Translations under genes and position numbers: made by a program
Assembly (NCBI RefSeq): GCF_003344625.1
Contig: NZ_QPKJ02000001.1
Coordinates: 1 to 64,000 of the forward strand
DNA: 64,000 bases
From: Solirubrobacter deserti
GTDB taxonomy: Bacteria; Actinomycetota; Thermoleophilia; Solirubrobacterales; Solirubrobacteraceae
Reading direction: 5' to 3'
In this document: positions 1-8,636 of the stretch, piece by piece
Layout of the letters: every line of letters begins with the position of its first letter
Numbering within the stretch: position 1 is the stretch's first letter
The notes under the pieces: model-generated
Told to the model about the DNA's origin: nothing
Seen by the model: only the letters and a program-made list of their open reading frames with translations
The model's database searches: none

Positions 1-275
1 GTCATGTGCGGATACAGCGCGTAGTTCTGAAAGACCATCGCGATGTCGCGATCCCGCGGCGCCAACTCGTTGACCCGCTCGCCACCGATGACGAGGTCGC
101 CCTCGCTGATCTCCTCGAGCCCCGCGACCATCCGCAGCGCCGTCGACTTCCCGCACCCGGACGGGCCGACGAGGATCATGAACTCCCCGTCCGCGATCTC
201 CAGCGACAGGTCCTTGACGGCCTCGAACCCGTCCGGATAGCGCTTCCACACGTGCTCGAAGCGGATCTCCGCCAT
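1..275 (-). CDS. Sugar ABC transporter ATP-binding protein (MalK/UgpC type), partial
   Basis: This is the N-terminal 91 codons of an ABC ATPase; the C-terminus lies beyond the left edge. Translation from the ATG at 275 begins [16 protein letters not shown]. It shows a Walker A loop (GPSGCGKST), the MalK-type stretch [21 protein letters not shown] with a Q-loop glutamine, and the usual spacing between them. Its ATG overlaps the stop of the glycosidase gene upstream (TGATG), so it is the last gene seen of the sugar-transport operon. By family knowledge it should energise the two permeases at 1531-3374 at the inner face of the membrane. The regulatory C-terminal domain that separates MalK from simpler ATPases cannot be seen. 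Confidence 0.93.
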   Translation of the reverse strand, partial: MAEIRFEHVWKRYPDGFEAVKDLSLEIADGEFMILVGPSGCGKSTALRMVAGLEEISEGDLVIGGERVNELAPRDRDIAMVFQNYALYPHM

Positions 276-1534
276 CAGGTGCCTCCTCGCAGGATGTCGA
301 TGACGGCGGCGGCGGTCCACGAGAAGTCGTGCGCGCCGAGGCCCTCGCCGGTCAACGGGTCGTAGTACTCGCGCATGCCGGAGCCCGCGACCAGGTCCAG
401 CGTCGTGCGCTCGAGCTCCGCGGCCGGCCCGTCGAAGCCCTGCGCCCGCAGCCCACGGCTGAGCAGCCAGTTCAGGTTCGCCCAGATCGGCCCGCGCCAG
501 TAGCGTCGCGCCTCGAACTCGGGCGCGGTCAGGTCGTAGGACGCCACGCCCAGCCCGGCCGCGCTGCGGAAGTGCGCCGACCCCAGCTCGGCCGCCACCG
601 CCACACCCACCTCGCCCGGCAACCCTGGGTCCAGCAGCGGCGCCAGCGAGAGCACCGTGCGCCGCTCCAGCCACGCTCCCGACACCAGGTCACGCGGCCG
701 GAAGCGCGACCCGTCCCACAGGCTCATGAGCCCGTCGTGGATGCGCGCGGCGGCCTCGCGGTGCGGGCCCGCGTCCTCGCCGACCCACTCCGCGATCTCC
801 ACCAGCGCGTGCGTCGACCACAGCCAGATGGCGTTGAACAGCGGGTCCTCGACCTGGAACTGCGAGCGGCCGTCGTCCGCGTAGCCGCTGTCGCGGTACG
901 CGCGCGCGAGGTGCACGAAGCGGTCGTAGTCGGCGTCGCTCGGGCGCTCGGCGGCGTCCACGTGCCGGCGATCCTGGCGCTCGTACGGCTCGACGCCGCC
1001 CGCCGGCAGGGACACCGCCGCCAGCGGCTCGTCCCACGCGGGGGAGTTGTCCAGCCCCGACTCCCACGGGTGCACGATCGCCGCCAGCCCGCGCCCGCCC
1101 GCGTCGCGCCGGCCCGCCAGGTACTCGTGCTGCGCGCACAACGGCCCGAAGACACGCCGCAGGAACTCCTCACCGGCGCCGCGCTGGGCGACCTCCAGCG
1201 CCGCGCGCGCGTGCAGCGGCGGTTGCGTGAGCCCCGACGTCGCGACGCCGTCGACGCCGCTGTCCCAGAACGCGGGCCCCGGGAAATACGCGTCCTCGGG
1301 CACCTCGGGGTGGAAGACGATGTGCGGCACGCGCCCGTCCGGCCACTGCCCGCGCAGCAGCGACTCCAGCTCCGCCGCCGCCCGCGCGCTGTCGACCCAC
1401 GACCAGCCGATCGCGATGTAGGCGGCGTCCCAGCCCCACTGGTGCGGGTACTGGCGCCGCGACGGCACGGTCGAGCCGCCCGTCCAGTTTGCGGACAGCA
1501 CCGCCTCCGCCGACTGCTCGAGCGCGGCGCTCAT
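275..1534 (-). CDS. GH63-like (MGH1-type) glycoside hydrolase
   Basis: A 419-residue protein with the (alpha/alpha)6-barrel signature of the GH63/mannosylglycerate-hydrolase-like group. Visible blocks are [16 protein letters not shown] near the N-terminus, [17 protein letters not shown] in the middle (the acidic residues are expected to lie in the active site), and [17 protein letters not shown] with [14 protein letters not shown] at the C-terminus. There is no signal peptide, so it should act in the cytoplasm on an imported glycoside. The ATG at 1534 is chosen because it overlaps the permease stop (ATGA); the longer open frame upstream is a shadow of the permease. Members of this group hydrolyse glucosides, mannosylglycerate or glucosylglycerate, and the substrate here cannot be told from sequence. 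Confidence 0.85.
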   Translation of the reverse strand: MSAALEQSAEAVLSANWTGGSTVPSRRQYPHQWGWDAAYIAIGWSWVDSARAAAELESLLRGQWPDGRVPHIVFHPEVPEDAYFPGPAFWDSGVDGVATSGLTQPPLHARAALEVAQRGAGEEFLRRVFGPLCAQHEYLAGRRDAGGRGLAAIVHPWESGLDNSPAWDEPLAAVSLPAGGVEPYERQDRRHVDAAERPSDADYDRFVHLARAYRDSGYADDGRSQFQVEDPLFNAIWLWSTHALVEIAEWVGEDAGPHREAAARIHDGLMSLWDGSRFRPRDLVSGAWLERRTVLSLAPLLDPGLPGEVGVAVAAELGSAHFRSAAGLGVASYDLTAPEFEARRYWRGPIWANLNWLLSRGLRAQGFDGPAAELERTTLDLVAGSGMREYYDPLTGEGLGAHDFSWTAAAVIDILRGGT

Positions 1535-2406
1535 CCCTTCTCCGCCCCGCGCGTGAGGCCCTCCGTCATCAGCCGCTCCGCGAACAGGAACAGCACGATG
1601 ATCGGCACCGTGAGGATCACCGAGCCGGCCATCAGCGTCGTCGCGGGCGTCTCGATGTTGGTGAGCTGGGACACGCCCAGCGACACCGTCCAGTTCGGCC
1701 GCTCCTCGACCAGGAACAGCAGCGCGAACAGGAACTCGTTCCAGGCGATCATGAACACGAACAGCCCGGTCGCGGCGATCGCCGGGATCGCGAGCGGCAG
1801 CGTGATCTTGCGGATGATCTGCATGCGCGTCGCGCCGTCGACCTCGGCCGCCTCCTCCAGCGACACCGGCACGGTCTCGAAGTAGTTGCGCAGCATGTAG
1901 ACGCAGATCGGCAGCGTCTGGGCGACGTACACGATCACGAGCACCCACAGCTCGCCGCGCAGGCCCATCTTCGAGAACGCGACGAACAGCGGGATGGCCA
2001 GCAGGATCGCCGGGAACAGGTACACGCTCAAGAACAGGAAGTGGACGGCGCGCCGGCCGAAGAACTCCAGCCGGGATACGGCGTAGGCGCCGAGAATGGA
2101 CACCAGCAGCGTCACCACCACCGTCCCGGCGGCGAGCAGCAGCGAGTTCAGCAGGAAGCGCAAGAAGCCCTCGCCGCCCTCGCTGGTCGGCTTGAGCACG
2201 CGCTCATACGCATCGGTGGACAGCTCGCCGAGCCCGACGATGATCGACCCGGGCGACTCGATGATCTCCGAGATGTCCCGCACCGACAGCAGGACCATGT
2301 AGTAGAAGGGGAACACCGTGATGAGCACGAAGAACGCGATCCCGAGCGGGCGCAGCACGCGCAGCGCCGCCACCTCGATCGCGTAGCGGTTCCAGCGTCG
2401 TCTCAT
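1531..2406 (-). CDS. Sugar ABC transporter permease (MalG type)
   Basis: A 291-residue inner-membrane protein with about six hydrophobic segments, beginning MRRRWNRYAIEVAALRVL. It has the EAA loop characteristic of binding-protein-dependent permeases (SLEEAAEVDGATRMQIIRKI followed by a proline-rich LPLAIPAI segment) and a MalG-like ending. The start at 2406 overlaps the stop of the preceding permease by four bases, and its own stop overlaps the glycosidase start, so the genes are translationally coupled. It pairs with the MalF-type permease to form the transmembrane pore. Confidence 0.93.
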   Translation of the reverse strand: MRRRWNRYAIEVAALRVLRPLGIAFFVLITVFPFYYMVLLSVRDISEIIESPGSIIVGLGELSTDAYERVLKPTSEGGEGFLRFLLNSLLLAAGTVVVTLLVSILGAYAVSRLEFFGRRAVHFLFLSVYLFPAILLAIPLFVAFSKMGLRGELWVLVIVYVAQTLPICVYMLRNYFETVPVSLEEAAEVDGATRMQIIRKITLPLAIPAIAATGLFVFMIAWNEFLFALLFLVEERPNWTVSLGVSQLTNIETPATTLMAGSVILTVPIIVLFLFAERLMTEGLTRGAEKG

Positions 2407-3374
2407 GCCGGGCGGTCCCTTTCGGCGAAGAACTTCAGGTAGACGAGCAGCAGCACGGCGAGCACGGCGGCCATGAACATCGCCACCGCCGCCGAGGCGC
2501 CGACGTCGTTGCGCGCCGTCAGGAACGAGTACACCTGGGTCGCGAGCACCTCGGTGCCGGCGCCGCCGCCAGTGAGCAGGTAGATCTCGTCGAAGGCGTT
2601 GAAGGTGAAGATGAAGCGCAGCACCGCGATCAGCGCGATCACGCCCGCGAGCTGCGGCAGCAGGATGTGGCGGAAGACCTGCGTCGGCGTCGCGCCGTCC
2701 ATCTTCGCCGCCTCCTCCAGCTCTCCGGGCACGGCCTGCAGCCGCGCGAGGATGAACAGGAACGCGAACGGGAACGACTTCCAGCTCTCGAAGAAGATCA
2801 CCATCAGCAGCGCCGTCGGCACGCCGAAGCTGAGGCCGAAGAGCGTGATCTCGCCGCGCTCCTGCGACAGGAACGGGATCGGGGAGTCCCAGCCGAGCAC
2901 GTCTGTCCCGACGGCGTTGACGAACCCGAGCTGCGGGGAGAGCAGCACGCGCCAGATGAACGCGATCGCCACCACCGGCGCGACATAGGGCAGCAGCATC
3001 ACTCCGCGCACGGCCGCGCGGCCCTTGAACGGCCGGCGCACGAGCAGTGCCGCGATCAACCCGAGCGCGATCGCGCCGAAGGTCCCGAGCACCGAGTACA
3101 TGAGCGTGACCCGGATCGCCGCGAGGAAGTCCGACGAGCCGAACAGCAGGTCGTAGTTGCGCAGCGTGTACTCGCTGCCGAGGATGTCCATCCGGCGGAT
3201 CTGGATCAGCCGGATGCGCTGGAAGGACAGCAGCAGCGCCCACAGCACCGGCAGCACCACCATGACCACGACGACGATCACGGTGGGGGAGACGAGCGCG
3301 AGGCCTGCGCGCGCGTCGCGTTGCGCGCGGGTGCCCCGCGCGCGACGCTTCGGCTTCGCCTGAACGGCGGTCAC
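2403..3374 (-). CDS. Sugar ABC transporter permease (MalF type)
   Basis: A 323-residue permease from the GTG at 3374 (VTAVQAKPKRRARGTR). The basic N-terminal tail is followed by a strongly hydrophobic first segment (VSPTVIVVVVMVVLPVLWALLL). The EAA loop is present (ELEEAAKMDGATPTQVFRHI). The GTG lies four bases after the stop of the binding-protein gene. A longer in-frame start reaches back into that gene and is less likely. Together with the MalG-type partner it should form the channel for the sugar bound by the 3379-4779 lipoprotein. Confidence 0.92.
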   Translation of the reverse strand: MTAVQAKPKRRARGTRAQRDARAGLALVSPTVIVVVVMVVLPVLWALLLSFQRIRLIQIRRMDILGSEYTLRNYDLLFGSSDFLAAIRVTLMYSVLGTFGAIALGLIAALLVRRPFKGRAAVRGVMLLPYVAPVVAIAFIWRVLLSPQLGFVNAVGTDVLGWDSPIPFLSQERGEITLFGLSFGVPTALLMVIFFESWKSFPFAFLFILARLQAVPGELEEAAKMDGATPTQVFRHILLPQLAGVIALIAVLRFIFTFNAFDEIYLLTGGGAGTEVLATQVYSFLTARNDVGASAAVAMFMAAVLAVLLLVYLKFFAERDRPA

Positions 3375-3378
3375 AGGA

Positions 3379-4779
3379 CTACTCGAGCCCGGACTGGATC
3401 TCCTCGACGGTGGACTGGACTTCCTTGGCCGCCTCGGCCGGGTCCTTGCCACCGATGACGTCCGCGACCGCCGAGGCGATCGGCTGCTCGCCGCGCAGCG
3501 CGCCCATCAACGCGCCCTGGCCCTGGGCGAAGCCCCAGCGCTGGAAGTTCGCGACGCCGTCGGCCAGGGAGGCGACGGAGTCCTCGCTGTAGAACTCGGT
3601 CAGCGGCGCCTTGGTGTCCACGCCGCTCTCGAGCCCGGCCCACGCCGTCTGGAACTTCTTCGGGTCCGAGCTGTCGCCGGCGCGCACGGGGTACTTGCCC
3701 TGCGGCGAGAGCCCGAGCCAGCGCACGTAGCCGTCGCTGAGCATGAACTCGGCGAGCTTCTGCGCGTCCTCGGTCGGGGCGTCGACGGAGATGTTCACCG
3801 TCGAGACCGAGCCGAACTGGCTGGGCGTGCCGCCCGCGCCGGTCAGCGGCCCGACGAGCCCGCTGTTCTTGGCCAGGAACGCCGGATCGTCCTTGCACTC
3901 CTCGCACGACGGCTTGGTGTCGGCGCGCAGGCCGGCCATGCCGTCGAGCAGGAACGGCGACCAGAACATCATCGCGGCCTTGCCGGCGAAGTAGGTGCCG
4001 CGCGTGGACTCGACGTCCTGCGCGCCCGAGACGGAGTAGTTGGAGGCGATGTCGCCGTACCAGCGCAACGCCTCCACGCACGGCGGCGAGTCGAAGGTGA
4101 CCTTGCCGCCGTCGTCGACGATCTGGCAGCCCTGGGCGAGCGCGACGTGCTCGAACGTCTCGCTCGTGAAGCCGTCGCCGGGCTTGGTCGCGAGCGTGAT
4201 GCCGGCCATGCCGTCGCCGTTGAGCTCCTCGGCGGCGGCGCGCACGTCGTCGAGCGACTGCGGCGCCTCCAGCCCGGCCTTCTCGAACAGGTCCTTGCGG
4301 TAGATCAGCAGCTGCCCCCAGCCGTCGCTCGGCACGCCGGTGGCCTTGCCGTCCGCGCTGACGAGATCGAGCGCCTTCTTGGAGAACGTGTCCACCCCGA
4401 GCTTGTCGACGACGGCCTGCGCCGCGTCGGCGTCGAAGATCCCCTCCAGCGCGTACTGCTGGGACTGGTCGAGCGGGGTGGCGAGCACCACGTCGGGCAG
4501 CTCGCCGGCGGCCGCGGCGTTGGTCATCAGCGTCGCCAGCTGGTCCTCGGGGACCGGCACGAGCTTGGTCTTGATGCCGGTCTTCTGGGTGAAGTCGTCG
4601 AGGATGGCCTGCGTAGCGGTCATGCGGTCGGGCTGGGACTCGTTGTTCCAGACCGTCAGGGTCTCGCCGCTCGGCCCGCCCGCGCTGTCGCCGCCGCCGT
4701 CATCGTCGCCGCCGCCGCACCCGACCGCGAACGCGGCCAGCCCGGCGAGGCAGAACATCGCTGCACGTCGCATCCTCAT
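3379..4779 (-). CDS. Sugar ABC transporter substrate-binding lipoprotein
   Basis: A 466-residue solute-binding protein of the MalE/UgpB cluster. The N-terminus is a lipoprotein signal peptide with a lipobox ending AVGC at about residue 21, followed by a Gly/Asp/Ser-rich linker. The mature part starts ETLTVWNNESQPDRM, typical of carbohydrate-binding members, and it ends TVEEIQSGLE. A GGAGGAG Shine-Dalgarno precedes the ATG at 4779, which itself overlaps the stop of the upstream dehydrogenase gene. It should sit outside the membrane, tethered by lipid, and deliver its sugar to the two permeases. Confidence 0.94.
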   Translation of the reverse strand: MRMRRAAMFCLAGLAAFAVGCGGGDDDGGGDSAGGPSGETLTVWNNESQPDRMTATQAILDDFTQKTGIKTKLVPVPEDQLATLMTNAAAAGELPDVVLATPLDQSQQYALEGIFDADAAQAVVDKLGVDTFSKKALDLVSADGKATGVPSDGWGQLLIYRKDLFEKAGLEAPQSLDDVRAAAEELNGDGMAGITLATKPGDGFTSETFEHVALAQGCQIVDDGGKVTFDSPPCVEALRWYGDIASNYSVSGAQDVESTRGTYFAGKAAMMFWSPFLLDGMAGLRADTKPSCEECKDDPAFLAKNSGLVGPLTGAGGTPSQFGSVSTVNISVDAPTEDAQKLAEFMLSDGYVRWLGLSPQGKYPVRAGDSSDPKKFQTAWAGLESGVDTKAPLTEFYSEDSVASLADGVANFQRWGFAQGQGALMGALRGEQPIASAVADVIGGKDPAEAAKEVQSTVEEIQSGLE

Positions 4780-5849
4780 CGCTCTCCTCCGTCATAGGTG
4801 AAGGCCACCTTCACGGCCTCGTTCGGGTTCTCGTCGAGCCAGCCGTAGGCGTCCACGGCGTCGGCAAAGGGGAAGTGGCGGACGGGCAGCCCGTCGGTGC
4901 GGACGGCGCCCGAGGCCAGGAGGTCGACCACGGTCTGCATCACGCGCGGGCGGTTCCACGCCGGGTACGCGCGGTGCGGCGCGCCCCAGGCGCCCATGCT
5001 GGAGACCATGTCGAGCCGGTTGTGGTGCCACTCCTCGCCAAGGCGCAGCTCGGGTGCGCCGCCCTGGTAGAAGCCGACGGTGACGACGCGGCCGCCGAGC
5101 CCGGGCGCCGAGACCGCGGCCTGCAGCCCGGCGGTCGCCCCCGAGGTCTCGACGGCCACGTCCACTCCGTGCCCGGCGGAGCGCTTGAGCGCGGCGCCCG
5201 GACCGTCGGGCGCCGCGGTCGGGTCGAGGGCGTCGTCGGCGCCGAGCTTGAGCGAGAGCTCCCGCCGCGACTGGACCGGGTCGATCGCGACGACGCGCGC
5301 CGCGCCGGCGAGCTTGGCCATCTGCACCAGCAGCAGACCGATCGCGCCGAGCCCGATCACGGCCACGTGGTCGCCGAGTTTGATCTGCGCGTCGTGCACC
5401 GCGACGAGCGCGACGGCACCGACGCTGACGAACAGCCAGCGCTCGAGCGGAGCGTCCTGGGGCAGCCGCACCGGCGGGTAGGTCGCGGCGGCGGCGACGT
5501 CGAGATCCAGGGTCGCCTCCTCGCGGTGCGGCGCGCCGACGTGCACCAAGTCGCCGGGCGCGAGCTCGGTGACCTGCTCGCCCACCTCGGCGACCCGGCC
5601 GACGAGCTCGTATCCGAGTGGGGCGGGGTAGGTCGCGGTCGGCGTGTCCGGCGTGATGAACGCGCGCAGCGCGCGGTCGAACACGCGCTCGTCGAACGCC
5701 GAGGTCCCGCGGTACAGGCTCAGCTCGGTGCCGTGGCTGACGCCGCTGAGCAGCGCCTTGACCCGGATCGAACGGGGCGCAAGCGCCTCCGCCGGTACGT
5801 CAGACAGCCGCAGTGAGCGTGGACCGTCGAGCTCAAGTGCTCGCGCCAC
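4776..5849 (-). CDS. Zinc-type medium-chain dehydrogenase
   Basis: A 357-residue medium-chain dehydrogenase/reductase. It has an N-terminal GroES-like domain (GVSHGTELSLYRG, then PLGYELVGRVAEVG) and a Rossmann domain with the nucleotide loop VIGLGAIGLLLVQ near residue 165. The usual catalytic Cys and the GHE motif of classical alcohol dehydrogenases are not obvious, as in the subgroup that oxidises sugars or large cyclic alcohols. It is the first gene of the operon and its stop overlaps the binding-protein ATG (ATGA). A role in oxidising the imported sugar or its aglycone is inference from context. Confidence 0.85.
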   Translation of the reverse strand: MARALELDGPRSLRLSDVPAEALAPRSIRVKALLSGVSHGTELSLYRGTSAFDERVFDRALRAFITPDTPTATYPAPLGYELVGRVAEVGEQVTELAPGDLVHVGAPHREEATLDLDVAAAATYPPVRLPQDAPLERWLFVSVGAVALVAVHDAQIKLGDHVAVIGLGAIGLLLVQMAKLAGAARVVAIDPVQSRRELSLKLGADDALDPTAAPDGPGAALKRSAGHGVDVAVETSGATAGLQAAVSAPGLGGRVVTVGFYQGGAPELRLGEEWHHNRLDMVSSMGAWGAPHRAYPAWNRPRVMQTVVDLLASGAVRTDGLPVRHFPFADAVDAYGWLDENPNEAVKVAFTYDGGER

Positions 5850-5871
5850 TCGTCTCCTCCCTGGATCTTCC

Positions 5872-5940
5872 GCGTAGTGGTTCTTCGAGCGTAAAGCACT
5901 TTCATGTAGCTGGCAAGCAGATTTGGTTTAGCCACTACGC
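5872..5940. promoter_or_regulatory. Candidate ROK operator: widely spaced inverted repeat in the divergent promoter region
   Basis: Within the 137-base gap between the divergent dehydrogenase and ROK genes, GCGTAGTGG (5872-5880) is repeated exactly as its reverse complement CCACTACGC (5932-5940). The arms are 52 to 60 bases apart. The spacer is AT-richer than the surroundings (GTAAAGCACTTT, GATTTGGTTTA) and probably holds both promoters. Two half-sites flanking both promoters suit repression by the adjacent ROK protein. The ROK gene has a good AAGGTGG Shine-Dalgarno at about 5974-5980. Confidence 0.45.
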
Positions 5941-5986
5941 AGAAGTCGCTCGACAGTGCTGAATCGCGGCGATAAGGTGGCGCACA

Positions 5987-7159
5987 ATGCACGACGGTTC
6001 ACTCGGTGGCGTTCTCCGGCTCATCCGTGAGGGCCGCGCGCTCACCCGCACCGACGTGATGGACGTCACCGGTCTGTCGCGCTCGACCGTCATGCAGCGG
6101 CTCGGCGTGCTGCTCGATGCGGGCCTGCTGGTCGAGCAGCCCGAGGCCGGCCCGTCCAGCGGCGGCCGCCGGCCGGCCGCGCTCACGTTCAACGAGCGCG
6201 TCGGCATCGTGCTCGCGGCCGACCTCGGCGCCGAGCACGGGCGGCTCGCGGTCTACGACCTCGCGGGCGTCGTGCTGATCGAGGAGCAGGCGCCGCTGCG
6301 GATCGCCGACGGCCCTGAGCCGGTGCTGGACTGGGTCGAGCGCCGCTTCGACGCGCTGCTGGCGGAGGTGAAGCGCGAGCCGGGGGACGTGCTGGCGATC
6401 GCGATCGGCCTGCCCGGGCCCGTGGAGGACGGACGGCCGGTGAAACCGCCGATCATGCCGGGCTGGGACGACCATCCCGTCGCCGAGCGGCTGTCCGAGC
6501 GCTTCGGCGCGCCCGCGCTGGTCGAGCGCGACGTCAACGCGATGGCGCTCGGTGAGCACCGGCACAACTGGCCGGACGTCGCCAACCTCGTGTTCGTGAA
6601 GATCGCCACCGGGATCGGCGCGGGGATCATCACCGGCGGGGAGCTGATGCGCGGCCATCACGGCCGCGCGGGCGACATCGGCCACATCCGTGCCTACCGC
6701 GAGTCCGACGAGCTGTGCACGTGCGGCAACCGCGGGTGCGTCGCCGTGCTGGCCAGCGGCTCCGCGCTCGTGCGCCAGCTGCACGAGGCGGGGGTCGACG
6801 TCGCCACGACGGCCGACGTGGCCGCGCTCGTGCAGTCCGGCGACACCCTGGCCACGCACCTGGCGCGGGAGGCGGGGCGGGTGCTGGGCGCGGCGCTGGC
6901 GGCGGTGGTCAGCGTGGTCGCGCCGAGCCTGATCGTGGTCGGCGGCGAGATGGGCGACGCGTCCGAGCCGATGATCGCGGGCGTGCGCGAGGGCGTCTAC
7001 CAGCAGGCCTCGACGCTCGCCACGCGGCACCTGCGGGTGCTCGGGACGCGCCTGGGCCAGCGCGTCGGCGTCGTGGGCGTGGCGACGGTCGCGCTCGAGC
7101 ACGTGCTCGACCCGGCGAACGTGGACGCGCTGCTCGCCCGGCGCGGGATCGCGGCGTGA
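5987..7159 (+). CDS. ROK-family transcriptional repressor (NagC/XylR type)
   Basis: A 390-residue regulator with an N-terminal winged helix-turn-helix (residues about 5-60; LTRTDVMDVTGLSRSTVMQR) and a ROK sugar-kinase-like domain. The zinc-binding segment is visible as GHIRAYRESDELCTCGNRGC. The usual Glu two residues after the last Cys of that segment is Ala here. It is divergent from the sugar operon and is followed, with a GTGA overlap, by a sugar isomerase. By family precedent it represses the operon until a sugar or sugar phosphate binds the ROK domain. The DNA-binding domain marks it as a regulator rather than a free sugar kinase. Confidence 0.93.
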   Translation: MHDGSLGGVLRLIREGRALTRTDVMDVTGLSRSTVMQRLGVLLDAGLLVEQPEAGPSSGGRRPAALTFNERVGIVLAADLGAEHGRLAVYDLAGVVLIEEQAPLRIADGPEPVLDWVERRFDALLAEVKREPGDVLAIAIGLPGPVEDGRPVKPPIMPGWDDHPVAERLSERFGAPALVERDVNAMALGEHRHNWPDVANLVFVKIATGIGAGIITGGELMRGHHGRAGDIGHIRAYRESDELCTCGNRGCVAVLASGSALVRQLHEAGVDVATTADVAALVQSGDTLATHLAREAGRVLGAALAAVVSVVAPSLIVVGGEMGDASEPMIAGVREGVYQQASTLATRHLRVLGTRLGQRVGVVGVATVALEHVLDPANVDALLARRGIAA

Positions 7160-7920
7160 TCCTCGCCATCCAGGAGAACCTGGTCGAGGCCGACTCGGTG
7201 GCCGCGAAGCTCGCCGCGGCCCAGGAGGCGGGCTTCGACGCGCTGGAGTTGCGCGACGCCGCCCGGCCCGGCCTGGAGGGCATCCGCGCGCACACCGTGT
7301 GCCCGGAGCTGAGTGGGTGGCTGGGCGACTTCGACGCGGGCCGCCGAGCGCGGGCGCTCGACGAGCTCCGCCGCCAGCTGGACGGGATCGTCGCCCTCGG
7401 CGGCCACGGTGTGATCACGCCCGCGGCGTGGGGCATGTTCACGCGCCGGTTGCCGCCGTTCGACGAGCCGCCGCGCACGCCCGAGCAGGACCGCGAGGTG
7501 CTGCTCGAGGGCCTCGCCGAGCTGGGTGCGCACGCCGAGGCGGCCGGCGGTGTGCTGCTGCTCGAACCGCTCAACCGCTACGAGGACCACATGCTCAACA
7601 CGGTCGCGCAGGCGGCCGAGCTGATCGCCGCGGCCGGCTCGCCCGGCGTGAAGATCCTCGCCGACACCTACCACATGAACATCGAGGAGGACGACGTCTG
7701 CGACGCCCTGCGGTCGATCGCGGACGTCCTCGGCGCGGTGCACGCGAGCGACTCCAACCGCCACCAGCCCGGCGCGGGGCACGTCGACTTCGCCGCGGTG
7801 GCGGGGACGCTGCGCGAGCTCGGCTTCGACGGCGTCCTGTCGGTCGAGTGCCGGCTGCGCGGCGAGCCCGCGGACGCCGTGCGCTCATGCGGGGCGCTGC
7901 TGCGCTCGCTCGTCGACTAG
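7156..7920 (+). CDS. Sugar phosphate isomerase/epimerase, xylose-isomerase-like TIM barrel
   Basis: A 254-residue protein from the GTG at 7156, whose last bases overlap the ROK stop (GTGA). Barrel landmarks with likely metal ligands are LLLEPLNRYEDHMLNT, ILADTYHMNIEEDD, GAVHASDSNRHQPGAGHVDF and LSVECRL, giving Glu, Asp, His and Glu in the order seen in this AP_endonuc_2 family. It probably isomerises or epimerises the sugar released by the glycosidase, in step with the dehydrogenase across the divergent promoter. Its TAG overlaps the stop of the convergent gene at 7917 by two bases. Confidence 0.86.
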   Translation: MILAIQENLVEADSVAAKLAAAQEAGFDALELRDAARPGLEGIRAHTVCPELSGWLGDFDAGRRARALDELRRQLDGIVALGGHGVITPAAWGMFTRRLPPFDEPPRTPEQDREVLLEGLAELGAHAEAAGGVLLLEPLNRYEDHMLNTVAQAAELIAAAGSPGVKILADTYHMNIEEDDVCDALRSIADVLGAVHASDSNRHQPGAGHVDFAAVAGTLRELGFDGVLSVECRLRGEPADAVRSCGALLRSLVD

Positions 7921-8636
7921 AACCGGTGGGTCGCGACGATCTCGCCCCGCGGGTCGAGCCAGCGGACCGTGGCGACCGGCGCGCGCGCGTCGAGCGCCAT
8001 GAACGCGACGTTGTCGCGCACGGGCGCGGCGGCGCGTGTGCCGTCGTCGAGCGTGACGCGCACGGAGGCGACGCCGTCGGGCACGAGCACGGTCATCAGC
8101 CGCTCGCCGTGGACGCCCCAGGCCACACCGCGGCGGACGTCCTCCAGCGGGTAGGGACCCTCGCTGCCGAGCCCGTCGACCACGACCGCGACGCCCTCGA
8201 TCCGGTCCGGCAGCCCGCCATCCATGCGCGCGTAGAGCAGGTACGCGGCGTCGCCGAGCGGGGTGGTGCCGACGGCGCGGATCGAGGACGGCTCGACCAC
8301 GTACGGCGCGCCGAGCCGGTCGCTGACGACCGTCCGCACCGCCGTCGAGCGCTCAGCCGGGCTGGCCGGCCGGCGCAGGGCGCCGAACAGCTGGGTCGCG
8401 TCCGCCGGGACGCTCGCCTCCACCACCCGCGCGGGCGGCCGCGGGCCGGAGGTGTCGGCGATCAGCGCCGTCGCGAGCGTCGAGGTCCCCGCGACCAGCA
8501 CCAGCGCGAGCGCTAGCGCCTTGCGCAGCGACCGGCGCCGTCGCACGTTCGCGGCACGCAGCCGGGCGGCCTGGGCGGGCGACGGCTCCAGCTCGCGCAG
8601 CGAGACGAGATGGTCGATGACGCGCTCGTCGTTCAT
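7917..8636 (-). CDS. Single-pass membrane protein, probable anti-sigma factor
   Basis: A 239-residue protein. An N-terminal cytoplasmic part of about 40 residues (MNDERVIDHLVSLRELEPSP) is followed by an Arg-rich stretch, one membrane segment (residues about 40-58, ALALALVLVAGTSTLATAL) and an extracytoplasmic domain of about 180 residues with no recognised motif. The ATG at 8636 overlaps the stop of the ECF sigma gene by four bases, the arrangement usual for sigma/anti-sigma pairs. The short cytoplasmic part lacks the HxxxCxxC zinc motif of the ZAS class, so the assignment rests on position and topology. Confidence 0.62.
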   Translation of the reverse strand: MNDERVIDHLVSLRELEPSPAQAARLRAANVRRRRSLRKALALALVLVAGTSTLATALIADTSGPRPPARVVEASVPADATQLFGALRRPASPAERSTAVRTVVSDRLGAPYVVEPSSIRAVGTTPLGDAAYLLYARMDGGLPDRIEGVAVVVDGLGSEGPYPLEDVRRGVAWGVHGERLMTVLVPDGVASVRVTLDDGTRAAAPVRDNVAFMALDARAPVATVRWLDPRGEIVATHRF

